DNA of 40,610 nt from DASZIT01 sp035948855 (GCA_035948855.1 DASZIT010000049.1:1-40610), one strand, 5' to 3'. Positions 14,826 through 23,461 are shown, counted from the first letter of the stretch. The notes: a model not told the origin generated them from the letters alone. Made by a program: numbers and translations.

Positions 14826-15587
14826 TCAGTGCGGCTTGCGGGCTTCGATCAGGAATCGCTGGGCGTGAGCGACGAAGGGCCCTTGGGTTTGGATCTGACG
14901 ATGAAGTCGCGCCAGTGGCTCGCGATACCCGGTGGCCGTGAAGCCGGGGACGGTCCAGATGACCTTGCGCAGGAAATAGACCACTGCGCCGATGTCATGG
15001 AAGACGGTGCGCAGCGTCTGCTGGCGGAGATCGACCACCTCGAGGCCGTTGGCGCCGGCGGCAGCCGCCGCCCGGTCCGGGTTCCGGGCGGGGTTGACCG
15101 GCTGGGGGCCCATCATGAAGTCGGTGAGCTCGCGGACCGATCCGGCTCCGACCTGTTGCGAAAGATAGATCGCGCCGGGCTGCAGGACCCGGGCGATCTC
15201 GTCCCACCGGGTGAGGGTGGGGTGGCGGCTGACCACCAGATCGAAGGAACCAGCGGAGAACGGCAGGTCGGCCTCGTCGGGGACTTCGGTCACCGTTGCC
15301 CCCAACCCGGCCAGGTTGGCCCGGGCCAGCGCCACGTTCGGGGGCCACGACTCGGTGGCGGCCAGAACGGCGGGAGCTTCGGGGATCTGGGCGAGTACTT
15401 CACCGCCGCCGGTCTGGATATCGAGGCCCGCGGTGGCGCCGGCCATCCGGTCGGCGAGCATTCTGGAGTAGCCCCAGGTCGGACGTTCCTCGGTGGCCCG
15501 TCCCTCGAACCAGGAGAAGTCCCAGCCCTCCACCGGGACCGACTCAGCTTCCGCCAGCAAATCCTCGAACGTCGAAGGCGACGACAC
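14826..15587 (-). CDS. Class I SAM-dependent methyltransferase
   Basis: This 253-residue protein has the Rossmann methyltransferase core. Motif I is GLDIQTGGGEVL at about 54-65, followed by VLAATESWPPNVALARANL as the acidic-loop region and FDLVVSRHP at about 115-123 as motif IV. The N-terminal part (FEDLLAEAESVPVEGWDFSWFEGRA) is common in unassigned actinobacterial methyltransferases. The substrate is unknown. I choose GTG 15587, because the longer frame to 16376 only reads the shadow of the next gene. A promoter with TTGGTG and CATACT separated by 17 bases ends six bases before this GTG, which predicts a leaderless message. It is therefore probably transcribed separately from the upstream lyase-family gene. 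Confidence 0.8.
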   Translation of the reverse strand: MSSPSTFEDLLAEAESVPVEGWDFSWFEGRATEERPTWGYSRMLADRMAGATAGLDIQTGGGEVLAQIPEAPAVLAATESWPPNVALARANLAGLGATVTEVPDEADLPFSAGSFDLVVSRHPTLTRWDEIARVLQPGAIYLSQQVGAGSVRELTDFMMGPQPVNPARNPDRAAAAAGANGLEVVDLRQQTLRTVFHDIGAVVYFLRKVIWTVPGFTATGYREPLARLHRQIQTQGPFVAHAQRFLIEARKPH

Positions 15588-15593
15588 CCCGAA

Positions 15594-15622
15594 AGTATGG
15601 TTCCCCCGCCCGCGGCCACCAA
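15594..15622 (-). promoter_or_regulatory. Promoter for the methyltransferase gene, leaderless
   Basis: Read on the minus strand, TTGGTG (15617-15622) and CATACT (15594-15599) are separated by exactly 17 bases. The -10 is followed by six bases and then the GTG start at 15587. The first transcribed base would be at or next to the start codon, the pattern of leaderless actinobacterial genes. Confidence 0.5.
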
Positions 15623-15640
15623 GCACGGTCGGTCCGAGGC

Positions 15641-16450
15641 TCACGGACTCCCAAAGGCGATCATGGCTTGCTTGCGGCCCTCGGCGGCCGGCGCGGTGAA
15701 CCCGTAGGTGCCGTGGTCGAGCAACTCGCGGCCGGCAGCCACCACCGCGGCCAGCGCCACCTGGCTGAACGCCCCGCCGACCGAGATGCGGGCCACCCCG
15801 GCCTCCGCGAGTTCGGCGACCGGGGCGAGACCGGCGCGGGCGAGCACGTTGACCGGCCGGTCGACCTCGGCGACGACCCGTCGGATGTCCCCGATGTCGG
15901 ACAGTCCCGGGGCGTACAGCACGTCGGCGCCGGCCTCCTGGTAGGCCTGAAGCCGGGCAATGGTGTCGGCCAGGTCGGGGTTCCCGCGGATGAAGTTCTC
16001 CGCCCTCGCGGTCAACACCAGCACGGCACCGGCGCCCTCGACGGCCGCCCGGACCCGGTCGGCGGCGAGCCCGAGGTCGTAGATCGGGGACTCCGACCGG
16101 GGGTTGGCGTCTTCCACCGAACAGCCGGCCAGCCCGACGGCCACCGCGTCCTGGACGGTGGCGAACACCCCGGCGGGATCGTCGGCGAAGCCGTTCTCCA
16201 GGTCGGCCGATACCGGCACGTCGACGGCGGCGACGATGGAGGCGGCATGGGCCAGGGAGTCCTCTCGGCCGATTGACCCGTCCAACTGCCCGAGCGTGCC
16301 GGCATAGCCGCTGCTGGTGGTGGCCAATGCCTGGAAACCCATCGACGCCAGCAACTTGGCGCTGCCCGGATCCCACGGGTTGGGCATGAGCAGTGGACGG
16401 CCAGGTACGTGGAGGTCTTTGAAGGTGCCCGCGTTGTCGGTCGGGGTCAT
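15641..16450 (-). CDS. Isocitrate lyase/PEP mutase family enzyme
   Basis: This 269-residue protein has the PEP mutase/isocitrate lyase barrel, whose members make or break C-C or C-P bonds of 2-oxo acids using Mg2+. The metal-binding region is VSADLENGFADD (Asp83, Glu85), and the GCSVEDANP segment (Glu113, Asp114) provides further ligands. The KKCGH catalytic loop of isocitrate lyase is missing, so this is not a true isocitrate lyase. An oxaloacetate decarboxylase-like or methylisocitrate lyase-like reaction is possible; the substrate is unknown. The ATG at 16450 is preceded by a GGAG site. It follows the cyclopropane synthase gene by 22 bases on the same strand. Confidence 0.82.
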   Translation of the reverse strand: MTPTDNAGTFKDLHVPGRPLLMPNPWDPGSAKLLASMGFQALATTSSGYAGTLGQLDGSIGREDSLAHAASIVAAVDVPVSADLENGFADDPAGVFATVQDAVAVGLAGCSVEDANPRSESPIYDLGLAADRVRAAVEGAGAVLVLTARAENFIRGNPDLADTIARLQAYQEAGADVLYAPGLSDIGDIRRVVAEVDRPVNVLARAGLAPVAELAEAGVARISVGGAFSQVALAAVVAAGRELLDHGTYGFTAPAAEGRKQAMIAFGSP

Positions 16451-16472
16451 CGGGGTCTCCGATGTAACCGGT

Positions 16473-17843
16473 TCAGGACCAACCGGCCCGGGTGGCGGGC
16501 ATGCCGCTCTGGCCGTCCGGTTCGGAGATGACCCCCAGGACCTGGTGGATGGCCAGCCCGGCGTCATCGAATCCGTTGGCCGACGCCGCCATGTAGAACC
16601 GCCAGATGTTGGCCCGGTGCTCGCCCACCAGCCGGACCGCCTCGTCCCAGTGATCCTCCAGATTGCCGACCCAGGCGCGCAGCGTCATGGCGTAGTGCTC
16701 CCGCAGCGACTCCACGTCCCGGACCTCGAACGCCGCCCGTTGCATGGCCAAGATGACCTCGCCCACATCGAGGAGCTCGCCGTCGGGGAATACATACCGG
16801 CCGATGAAGGTGCGCCGTCCGAGCACCGAGCCTCCGGGGGTGGAGATGGCGTGGTTGAGGAGTCGGCCGGCGGGCCCGAGGAGGTTGCGCAAGGTGGAGA
16901 AATAGCGGGCCATGGCCGACGAACCGACGTGCTCGAACATGCCGATCGACGAGATGGCGTCGAAGCGCTCGCCCCTCAGCTCCCGGTAGTCCTGGAGCCG
17001 GATCTCGATGCGGTCGTCGAGCCCGGCAGCCTTCACCCGCTCCCGGGCAAGTTCGACCTGTTCGGAACTGAGGGCCACCCCGACGACCGTGGCCTGGTGG
17101 TGCCGGGCCGCGTGGATCGCCATCGATCCCCAACCGCAACCCACGTCGAGGAGGCGCATCTCCGGGCGCTGGTCGAGGCCCAGTTTGAGGCTGATCAATT
17201 CGTGCTTGGCGTCCTGGGCGTCTTCGAGCGAGGTGGTGTCGGAGACAAACCGGGCGCAGGAATAGGTCATCCGGGGTCCGAGGAACAGGCGGTAGAACTC
17301 GTTGCCCACGTCATAGTGGTGGCTGATGACCTTGGCGTCCCGACCGAGGGAGTGGAGCCGGCCCGATGGCCGGCACTCTTCGATCGGCGCCGGGAGCGGA
17401 GGCCCGATGGCGCCCAGTCGCCGGGCGGCATCGATGACCGGTGGCAGCGCCCGCCACCCCATCTTGCGAAGGTCACGAGGGGCGGCATCGTGGAGCACCC
17501 GCAAGGTGGCGAACAGATCTCCCTCCAGCGACAGGTCGCCGGCCACGAATGCCCGGGCCACCCCGAGCTCTCCGGGCGCCCAGAGCATCCGCCGCACCGC
17601 GTCGACCGAGTTGACCCGGATCGTCCCGGCGCTGTCCACCGGCCCGACCCCGCTTCCGTCCCAGAACTCGAACCGCACCGGTAGCTCGGTGCCAAGGAAC
17701 GCCCGCAGCAGCGGGGCCAGCGCGCCGGCGGCATCACCCCGACCGCTGGACCTCCCTCCGGGGCCGACTTCCGGCACCACCGGAGGCTGGGCCGGGCTCG
17801 ACGAGCCGGTGGGTGGCGACTGCGACGATTCTCGGATGACCAC
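16473..17843 (-). CDS. Cyclopropane-fatty-acyl-phospholipid synthase family methyltransferase
   Basis: This 456-residue protein has a lipid-binding N-terminal domain and a SAM-dependent domain that together transfer a methylene to unsaturated phospholipid acyl chains. The marker ISHHYDVGNEFYRLFLG is at about 173-189, followed by MTYSCARF. SAM motif I is LLDVGCGWGSM at 231-241, and MFEHVG and GRRTFIGRYVFPDGEL follow as in CFA synthases. Homologues also include tuberculostearic acid and mycolate methyltransferases, so the exact product (cyclopropane or methyl branch) is uncertain. The start is GTG 17843 with an AAGGAG site six bases upstream. Residues 1-40 form a Pro/Ser-rich extension. A TAAGAT sequence (17885-17890, minus strand) may be its -10. 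Confidence 0.88.
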   Translation of the reverse strand: MVIRESSQSPPTGSSSPAQPPVVPEVGPGGRSSGRGDAAGALAPLLRAFLGTELPVRFEFWDGSGVGPVDSAGTIRVNSVDAVRRMLWAPGELGVARAFVAGDLSLEGDLFATLRVLHDAAPRDLRKMGWRALPPVIDAARRLGAIGPPLPAPIEECRPSGRLHSLGRDAKVISHHYDVGNEFYRLFLGPRMTYSCARFVSDTTSLEDAQDAKHELISLKLGLDQRPEMRLLDVGCGWGSMAIHAARHHQATVVGVALSSEQVELARERVKAAGLDDRIEIRLQDYRELRGERFDAISSIGMFEHVGSSAMARYFSTLRNLLGPAGRLLNHAISTPGGSVLGRRTFIGRYVFPDGELLDVGEVILAMQRAAFEVRDVESLREHYAMTLRAWVGNLEDHWDEAVRLVGEHRANIWRFYMAASANGFDDAGLAIHQVLGVISEPDGQSGMPATRAGWS

Positions 17844-17949
17844 TGGACACTCCTTTACCGACCTGTCGGATCCACTGAAATTCGATCTTATTGGTCGTCC
17901 GACCGATGCGTCCCTGGACGTCGTGGGAAGGGAATTCCGTGCCGGGCAA

Positions 17950-19098
17950 TCAGAATTGGCGGTTGATCCCGACCCCGATCGGGAGCTTGTCCGGATCCCA
18001 TCCGAGGACGGCCACCGCTTGACCGAAGGCGAACCGGTCGGTCATCCCGGCTACGTAGCTGACCGCCGCGGTCATGGCCTCGGGATCGCCACCTCGCAGG
18101 TCGGTGCCCTTCTCGTCCCCGTCGGGGATGAGATTGGGGCGATCCCCGTAGTGCTCCACCAGCGCCCGGAGCACCCCGATGACGGCCCGCCCCTGGGCGA
18201 CCGAGCTGGGGCGGAGGTAGATGTGCTCGTAGTTGCAGGCCCGGAAGGCGGAAAGGGCGTCGGCGTAGGTGGCTGACATGCCGACCCGGCCGGTCGTCAG
18301 CACCGTCGCCACCATGGCGTCGATGAATGTCCCCAATTGCTGGCTGCGCCGCTCGCCGCAGCGATCACGCACCAGGGCCGGGAGAACGTGGGGCGTGACG
18401 ATCCCACTCTTCACCGCGTCCTCGAAGTCGTGACACACATAGGCGATGCGGTCGGCCCAACTCACCACCTCCCCTTCGGGGGTGCTCGGGGCCGGGCGGG
18501 ACCACGAGTGATTGCGGATGCCGTCGAGCGTCTCGTGACAGAGGTTGAGCCGGGCCAGCGACACGTCCGCCCCCCAGGGAGCGTGGTCGAATCCGCCGAC
18601 CACGTAGGGCGAGAGCGCATCCTCGCTGGCGTGGCCGCCGGGACCGTGTCCGCAATCGTGGCCCAGGGCGATCGCCTCGGTGAGGGCCACATTGAGCCGG
18701 CAGGCCTGGGCGATGCCGGTGGCGACCTGGGCGACTTCCAGGGCGTGGGTGAGCCGGGTCCGCTGGTGGTCGTCGGGGAAGACGAATACCTGGGTCTTCC
18801 CGGCCAGCCGTCGGAAGGCGGGGGCATGGAGGATCCGGTCGCGGTCCCGCTCGAAGCAGGTGCGCCAGGGATCGGGCTCCTCCGGCCGGTGCCGGGTACC
18901 ACCTCCCCGGGCACGGGTGGCCCCCGCCGCCAGCTGGGCGTCCTCGTCCACCTCCCGGGGGGTGCGGTCGAGACCGGAGACGGCACCGCCGGGGTCCGCC
19001 GCCGCCGAACTGTCGGCGTGGGCGAATTTGGTGTCCTGGTCGCCGTGGGCATACATGGTGGACGCCCACTTCCGGCTGCGTTCGCTCTCACCTTCCAT
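17950..19098 (-). CDS. dGTPase-like HD-domain triphosphohydrolase
   Basis: This 382-residue protein belongs to the deoxyguanosinetriphosphate triphosphohydrolase-like HD family, which releases tripolyphosphate from dNTPs and helps balance DNA precursors. The HD metal site is visible as RLTHALEVAQ (His118), LGHDCGHGPGGH (His147, Asp148) and SWADRIAYVCHDFEDA. The FRRLAGKTQVF segment is also typical. The ATG at 19098 gives the best start; the frame stays open upstream to 19656 but there it overlaps the opposite-strand DUF3107 gene. The first 75 residues are low complexity and poorly conserved. Divergent from DUF3107, with about 120 bases between. Confidence 0.88.
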   Translation of the reverse strand: MEGESERSRKWASTMYAHGDQDTKFAHADSSAAADPGGAVSGLDRTPREVDEDAQLAAGATRARGGGTRHRPEEPDPWRTCFERDRDRILHAPAFRRLAGKTQVFVFPDDHQRTRLTHALEVAQVATGIAQACRLNVALTEAIALGHDCGHGPGGHASEDALSPYVVGGFDHAPWGADVSLARLNLCHETLDGIRNHSWSRPAPSTPEGEVVSWADRIAYVCHDFEDAVKSGIVTPHVLPALVRDRCGERRSQQLGTFIDAMVATVLTTGRVGMSATYADALSAFRACNYEHIYLRPSSVAQGRAVIGVLRALVEHYGDRPNLIPDGDEKGTDLRGGDPEAMTAAVSYVAGMTDRFAFGQAVAVLGWDPDKLPIGVGINRQF

Positions 19099-19218
19099 GA
19101 CCCCAGTGTGCCCCAGAGCTGTATCAGCCGGTATCGCTGGGACGCCCCGCATCGCTGACCTTGTATCGTCAGGGGAGCCGCCGGGTCCGTCGGCAGAGCC
19201 TTGAGAGGAGCGTGCCAG

Positions 19219-19455
19219 GTGGATGTGCGTATCGGGATCGTGCAGTCGATAAAGGAGCTCGATATCGAGCTGCCTGACGATGCTGACCGCGACAAGGTCC
19301 TGGCCGACATCGAGGGGGCGCTGACCAAGGAAGGCTCGATGCTCTGGCTGACCGACCGCAAGGGCCGCCGGGTGGGAGTCCCCTCGGCCAAGGTCGCCTA
19401 TATCGAGGTGGATGGGCCTACCTCCGATCGTCGGGTCGGCTTCGGGGTCTCCTGA
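19219..19455 (+). CDS. DUF3107 family protein
   Basis: This 78-residue protein matches the actinobacterial DUF3107 family. It opens VDVRIGIVQSIKELDIEL and ends with the family-like WLTDRKGRRVGVPSAKVAYIEV, in which the DRKGR and VP-AK-AYIE pieces are diagnostic. The function is unknown. I use GTG 19219 because GAGAGGAG at 19203-19210 lies eight bases upstream and the protein then begins as the family does. The in-frame TTG at 19201 would add six residues. A TATCGT at 19164-19169 may be its -10. Two ArsA-like ATPase genes follow on the same strand after about 65 bases. Confidence 0.8.
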   Translation: MDVRIGIVQSIKELDIELPDDADRDKVLADIEGALTKEGSMLWLTDRKGRRVGVPSAKVAYIEVDGPTSDRRVGFGVS

Positions 19456-19519
19456 TCCCACTCTTGGCACCAACTCCTCAGGCCGCCCCTGTGACGTCTC
19501 GCCGTAGACGGCGGGCGAG

Positions 19520-20467
19520 GTGACAGCGCTCCTCGATCTGAAACTGGTCTTCGTGACCGGAAAGGGTGGCGTCGGGAAGACCACCGTGGCCTCGGCATTG
19601 GCCCTGTTCGCCTCGCAGCGGGGGAAGCGGGTCCTGGTGTGCGAGGTGGATGCCAAGGGTGACGTCTCCGGCTTCTACGAAGCGCCCCCGACCGGATTTG
19701 CCGAGAAAGAGGTGCTCCCCGGGCTGTTCGTGATGACCATGGACACCGAGGCGTCATTGCGGGAGTACCTGAAGCTGCAGTTGCGGATCCCGGTCATCGG
19801 TCGGATCGGGCCCCTGGCCAAGGCGTTCGATTTCGTGGCCACCGCCGCGCCCGGGGTGCGGGAGATCCTCACTGTCGGCAAGCTCTGCTACGAGGTCCGG
19901 GAGCGCAACTACGACCTGGTGGTGGTCGACGCGCCGGCCTCCGGCCACATCGTCGGCCAGCTGGCGGCTCCCCAGGCCATCAACGACCTGGTGAAGGTGG
20001 GGTTGATCCGCTCCCAGACCGACTGGATGCTCGACATCCTGTCCGACCCCGCTCAGACCGGTCTGGTCGCGGTGTGCACTCCCGAGGAGATGCCGGTCAA
20101 CGAGACGATCGATCTGGCCGTGCGGGTGAAGAAGGAGACCACCGTGAAGATGTCGGCGGTGGTGGTGAACCGGGTCCTCCCCGAGCTGTTCGGTCGGCAG
20201 GAGGAGCTGGTGTTCGACGCGTTGGCCACTGCCGGCCCTTGCGAGGACCTGGCCGAGTTGGTCGGTGGTGACCCGAAGCCGGTGCTCGAGGCGGCCCGGT
20301 TGGCGGTGACCATGAGGCGCACCCGCTCCACCCACCTCGAACGCCTGCGGGAAGGCATCGACCCGACCGTGCCCCTTCTCTACCTGCCCTATCTGTTCAC
20401 TCGTTCCCACGGGCTCCGGACCACCCGCCAGGTGGCGGCCTCCCTGGGCGAGGAGCTGGGCTACTGA
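19520..20467 (+). CDS. ArsA-like anion-transporting ATPase, first subunit
   Basis: This 315-residue P-loop ATPase is of the ArsA/Get3 group. The deviant Walker A is TGKGGVGKTT (13-22) with the signature lysine Lys15. VDAKGD and LVVVDAPASGH supply the later nucleotide-binding segments. The pair with the next gene resembles the adjacent mycobacterial ATPases Rv3679-Rv3680, which have been linked to glycerol tolerance and are proposed to work as one complex. No arsenite-binding cysteine set or ArsB partner is present, so arsenic export is unlikely. The start is GTG 19520. Its stop overlaps the next ATG by one base, so the two are probably translated together. Confidence 0.85.
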   Translation: MTALLDLKLVFVTGKGGVGKTTVASALALFASQRGKRVLVCEVDAKGDVSGFYEAPPTGFAEKEVLPGLFVMTMDTEASLREYLKLQLRIPVIGRIGPLAKAFDFVATAAPGVREILTVGKLCYEVRERNYDLVVVDAPASGHIVGQLAAPQAINDLVKVGLIRSQTDWMLDILSDPAQTGLVAVCTPEEMPVNETIDLAVRVKKETTVKMSAVVVNRVLPELFGRQEELVFDALATAGPCEDLAELVGGDPKPVLEAARLAVTMRRTRSTHLERLREGIDPTVPLLYLPYLFTRSHGLRTTRQVAASLGEELGY

Positions 20468-21705
20468 TGCCACCCGAACGCTCGAAACCGCGGTCCGGCC
20501 GCGGTCCGGCCTCCCTGTCGGAGTCACCGGGCGCCGGTTCCGGGTCGCTCGACGGTCTGCTGGCCGCCAAGGAGATCGTCATCGCCTGCGGTCCTGGCGG
20601 GGTCGGCAAGACGACCACGGCGGCGGCGGCGGGGGTCATGGCCACGCTGCGCCACGGCGGGAAGGTGCTGGTGCTCACCGTCGACCCGGCCAAGCGGTTG
20701 GCCAACGCCCTTGGTCTCGAGGGGATCGGCAATGCCGAAACCCGGGTGCCCGACGAGGCCTTCCGGTCCGCCGGGCTGAAGCCCCGGGGTGAGTTGTGGG
20801 CGGCCATGCTGGATACCAAGGAGTCGTGGGATTCTCTCATCCGCATGCACGCCCCCGACCCCCAGACCCGGGACGAGATCCTGGCCAACCCGCTGTACAA
20901 GAACATTTCCGGGCGCTTCGTCCAGAGCCACGACTACATCGCCATGGAGCGTCTCTACGAGATCCACTCGGAAGGTGAGTACGACCTGATCGTGGTCGAC
21001 ACCCCTCCTACCCGCAACGCCCTCGACTTCCTCGACGCCCCGCAGCGGTTGGCCGATTTCTTCTCGTCACGGCTGTTGCGCTGGTTGATCGTGCCCTACC
21101 GCTCCCGTCTGGTCAACGTGGCCACCAAGCCGTTCTACCAAATCGCCGACCGCATCCTCGGGACTCAGTTCCTCGCCGACATCTCTGAGTTCTTCATTCT
21201 CTTCCAGTCGATGTACGACGGCTTCGTGGAGCGGGCGGGTGCGGTCCAGCGGCTGCTGTCGGATCGGAGGACCACCTTCATGGTGGTGTCCACCCTCGAG
21301 GGCGTCCCGCTCCGGGAGGCGGAGTTCTTTGCCCAGGAGCTCACCGCCCGTCATCTCAACCTCGGTGCCATCGTCTTGAACAAAGTGCTCCCGGCCTATC
21401 TCCAGGGTGCCGACGCGGCGCAGGTCGCCGAAACGATGAAGGAGCGGGCGGGCGAGTTGGCCACCGCGCTGGCGCCGGCATTGGCATCGGTCGACGCCCC
21501 GCTCGGCGAGGAAGACCAGATCCGGCGGGTGCTGGGCGAGGTGGCCGACAGCTTCATGAACTTCCGGGTGGTGGCCATGCGCGAAGCCGAGGAGAAATCG
21601 GAGCTCGGCAACGTGCCCGAAGTGCTGGCCACCGTGCCCTTCTTCGACACCGACATCTACGACCTGGCCGGGCTGGTCCGGCTGGGCGAGCAGATCTGGG
21701 ACTGA
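20467..21705 (+). CDS. ArsA-like anion-transporting ATPase, second subunit
   Basis: This 412-residue ArsA/Get3-type ATPase is the partner of the preceding one. Its Walker A reads CGPGGVGKTT at 41-50, where proline (Pro43) replaces the signature lysine of deviant Walker A motifs. VDPAKRLANALG and LIVVDTPPTRNALDFL follow in family order. Residues 1-30 are a Ser/Pro-rich extension. If the two form a heterodimer, only one subunit would supply the intersubunit lysine, so the two ATP sites would not be equivalent. The ATG at 20467 shares one base with the previous stop. The gene converges on the patatin gene. Confidence 0.85.
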   Translation: MPPERSKPRSGRGPASLSESPGAGSGSLDGLLAAKEIVIACGPGGVGKTTTAAAAGVMATLRHGGKVLVLTVDPAKRLANALGLEGIGNAETRVPDEAFRSAGLKPRGELWAAMLDTKESWDSLIRMHAPDPQTRDEILANPLYKNISGRFVQSHDYIAMERLYEIHSEGEYDLIVVDTPPTRNALDFLDAPQRLADFFSSRLLRWLIVPYRSRLVNVATKPFYQIADRILGTQFLADISEFFILFQSMYDGFVERAGAVQRLLSDRRTTFMVVSTLEGVPLREAEFFAQELTARHLNLGAIVLNKVLPAYLQGADAAQVAETMKERAGELATALAPALASVDAPLGEEDQIRRVLGEVADSFMNFRVVAMREAEEKSELGNVPEVLATVPFFDTDIYDLAGLVRLGEQIWD

Positions 21706-21738
21706 CGCGCTCGGTTCACGTTGCCGGGCGCCACCAGC

Positions 21739-22578
21739 TCAGCCGTCGTGCCACAGCCTCCGGACCGCGGTCGCTACCTCGGCCCCCTGGCGTCGTCCCT
21801 CCTCCAGCGCCGGGGCGCGTCGGGACGGGTCGAGCGGGTTGTCACCGAAGCCGGCCAGCGCGGCGTCATCGGCCTTGATCACCAGCACCGTCGACCCCTC
21901 GCCGCGAAGCCCGTCCACTTCGCCCTCGGTCCCGAGGGTCATGTCCAACGGCATCGGCGTGAGGATGAGCACGCGGCCGTACCCCGATGCCAGGTCGGCG
22001 TTGGTCGCCGATCGGATGCCGCCGTCGATATAACGGCGGCCATCGATGCTCACCGGTGGCCACACGCCGGGCACCGCGCAGCTGGCGGCGACGGCGTCGA
22101 CCAGCGGCACCCCCGACGAGGCGTCGAACGTGGTGAACCGGCCGGAGTGGGCGTCGACCGTCGTCACCACCAGGCGATGCGCCGGCCACTCATGGGAGGG
22201 GAGTCGGGCGGCGATCACCGCCCGCCGCACGGCCTCCGTCACGGTGTCGGTACCCAGCGCCAGCGCCCCGACCTGCGCCCGTCGCTCGTCATCCGACGCC
22301 GAGCCGTCGCTCAGCCTCGAGAAGATCTCGGCCAACAGGTCGAGGTCGAGCTCCGCCACCAGCTCTTTCGAATCCGCCGCCAGCTGCGCCGCCACCAGCC
22401 CTTCAAGCGAACCGGTGGTGATCTGGGCGGCAACGGCCGCGCCCGCCGAGGTGCCCACGATGAGGTCGGCGTCGGTGAGGTCGAGCCCGTCATCGGCCAG
22501 ACGGGCGATCACCCCCAGCTCCCAGGCGATGCCGGTGATGCCGCCACCGCCGAGCACCAGTGCCTTCGTCGTCGCCAT
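21739..22578 (-). CDS. Patatin-like phospholipase
   Basis: This 279-residue serine hydrolase belongs to the patatin family, which cleaves acyl groups from phospholipids or other lipids with a Ser-Asp dyad. The oxyanion loop is GGGGITG (10-16), the nucleophile is Ser44 in the GTSAG elbow, and the aspartate is Asp185 in YIDGGI. No signal peptide is present, so it probably acts in the cytoplasm or on the inner membrane face. The ATG at 22578 is preceded by GGAGGG at a good distance. The frame stays open to 22734, but those extra residues are low complexity. It is divergent from the O-methyltransferase gene. Confidence 0.85.
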   Translation of the reverse strand: MATTKALVLGGGGITGIAWELGVIARLADDGLDLTDADLIVGTSAGAAVAAQITTGSLEGLVAAQLAADSKELVAELDLDLLAEIFSRLSDGSASDDERRAQVGALALGTDTVTEAVRRAVIAARLPSHEWPAHRLVVTTVDAHSGRFTTFDASSGVPLVDAVAASCAVPGVWPPVSIDGRRYIDGGIRSATNADLASGYGRVLILTPMPLDMTLGTEGEVDGLRGEGSTVLVIKADDAALAGFGDNPLDPSRRAPALEEGRRQGAEVATAVRRLWHDG

Positions 22579-22801
22579 CCGATTCCCTCCGCATCCCTGC
22601 ATCCGCCCCGGCGGCTCGCCCGAGGAACGGGAGCTCACCCAACCGGGTCCTTTTCGGCAGCCTATGAGGCGCGTCCCGGATACGACCGGACGTCGCCGCC
22701 CGCCGGTATCGTCAGCCGGGGCCGATCCCTCCACGCCTTGCCAACCGCAACGGAGGCGCCTCGCGGAGCCCGGCGGCGATTCCGGCCGACCCGCCCTGCT
22801 T

Positions 22802-22807
22802 TACGAT
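22802..22807 (+). promoter_or_regulatory. Candidate leaderless -10 for the O-methyltransferase
   Basis: TACGAT is followed by six bases and then ATG 22814, the same geometry as several other genes in this window. The -35 region (near 22779-22785) is poor. No Shine-Dalgarno is visible, which agrees with a leaderless message. Confidence 0.4.
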
Positions 22808-22813
22808 GCAGGC

Positions 22814-23458
22814 ATGACCGACATCGTCTTTCCGGCCATCGAGGCGTACGCCGAAGCCCACACCACCGCGCCCCCTGACTACCTCGAGGCCGTCGCCGCC
22901 GAGACCCGCGCCTCCCTGCAGGCCCCGGGAATGATGGTCGGCCGCCTCGAGGGCCGGCTCCTCGAGCTCCTGGTGTTCGGCACCGGGGCGACCTCGGTCC
23001 TCGAGATCGGCACCTTCAGCGGCTACTCCGCCCTGGCCATGGCGGCCGGGCTCCCGCCGGGCGGCTCCATCGTCAGCTGCGAGATCGACCCGGTGCACGC
23101 CGAGTTCGCCAGACGGCACATTGCCGCCAGCCCCTACGCCGACCGGATCGAGGTCAAGGTCGGCCCGGCCATCGACACCATCGCCGGGTTGCCCGGGCCC
23201 TTCGACCTGGTGTTCATCGACGCTGACAAGGCCAGCTACCCCGCCTACTTCGAGGCCGTCCTGGCCAAGCTGTCGCCGAGGGGGCTGATCGTGGCGGACA
23301 ACACCCTCTGGAGCGGCCAGATCCTCGACCCCGGCGACACCTCGGCCGACACCGAGGCGCTGCGGGCGTTCAACGACAAAGTCGCCACCGATCCTCGGGT
23401 GGTGGCCGTCCAGACCACCGTCCGTGACGGCGTGACCATCATCCGGCGTGCAGGCTGA
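22814..23458 (+). CDS. O-methyltransferase family 3, CCoAMT/COMT-like
   Basis: This 214-residue SAM-dependent O-methyltransferase is similar to caffeoyl-CoA and catechol methyltransferases. SAM motif I is VLEIGTFSGYSALAMA at 62-77. The divalent metal site is shown by FIDADKASY (Asp136, Asp138) and VADNTLWSG (Asp162, Asn163). Bacterial members methylate catechols, flavonoids or small phenolics; the substrate here is unknown. I start at ATG 22814, because the longer frame from 22046 is only the shadow of the patatin gene. The PHP phosphatase gene starts three bases after its stop. Confidence 0.87.
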   Translation: MTDIVFPAIEAYAEAHTTAPPDYLEAVAAETRASLQAPGMMVGRLEGRLLELLVFGTGATSVLEIGTFSGYSALAMAAGLPPGGSIVSCEIDPVHAEFARRHIAASPYADRIEVKVGPAIDTIAGLPGPFDLVFIDADKASYPAYFEAVLAKLSPRGLIVADNTLWSGQILDPGDTSADTEALRAFNDKVATDPRVVAVQTTVRDGVTIIRRAG

Positions 23459-23461
23459 TCG

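Noticed and set aside
14826..16376. 516-residue frame that looks like a fused lyase-methyltransferase
   Set aside because: Only the last 253 residues look like a protein. The N-terminal half is Gly/Arg-rich shadow of the lyase-family gene, and a good promoter sits directly before GTG 15587.
17950..19656. 568-residue version of the dGTPase gene
   Set aside because: Residues before ATG 19098 are low complexity and lie opposite DUF3107 and the first ATPase gene, so they are a shadow extension.
19520..21705. Arsenic resistance operon
   Set aside because: The ATPases resemble ArsA, but no ArsB, ArsC or ArsR is present and the arsenite-binding cysteines are not seen.
22046..23458. 470-residue version of the O-methyltransferase
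   Set aside because: The first 256 residues are Ser/Arg-rich shadow of the patatin gene; the methyltransferase domain begins at ATG 22814.
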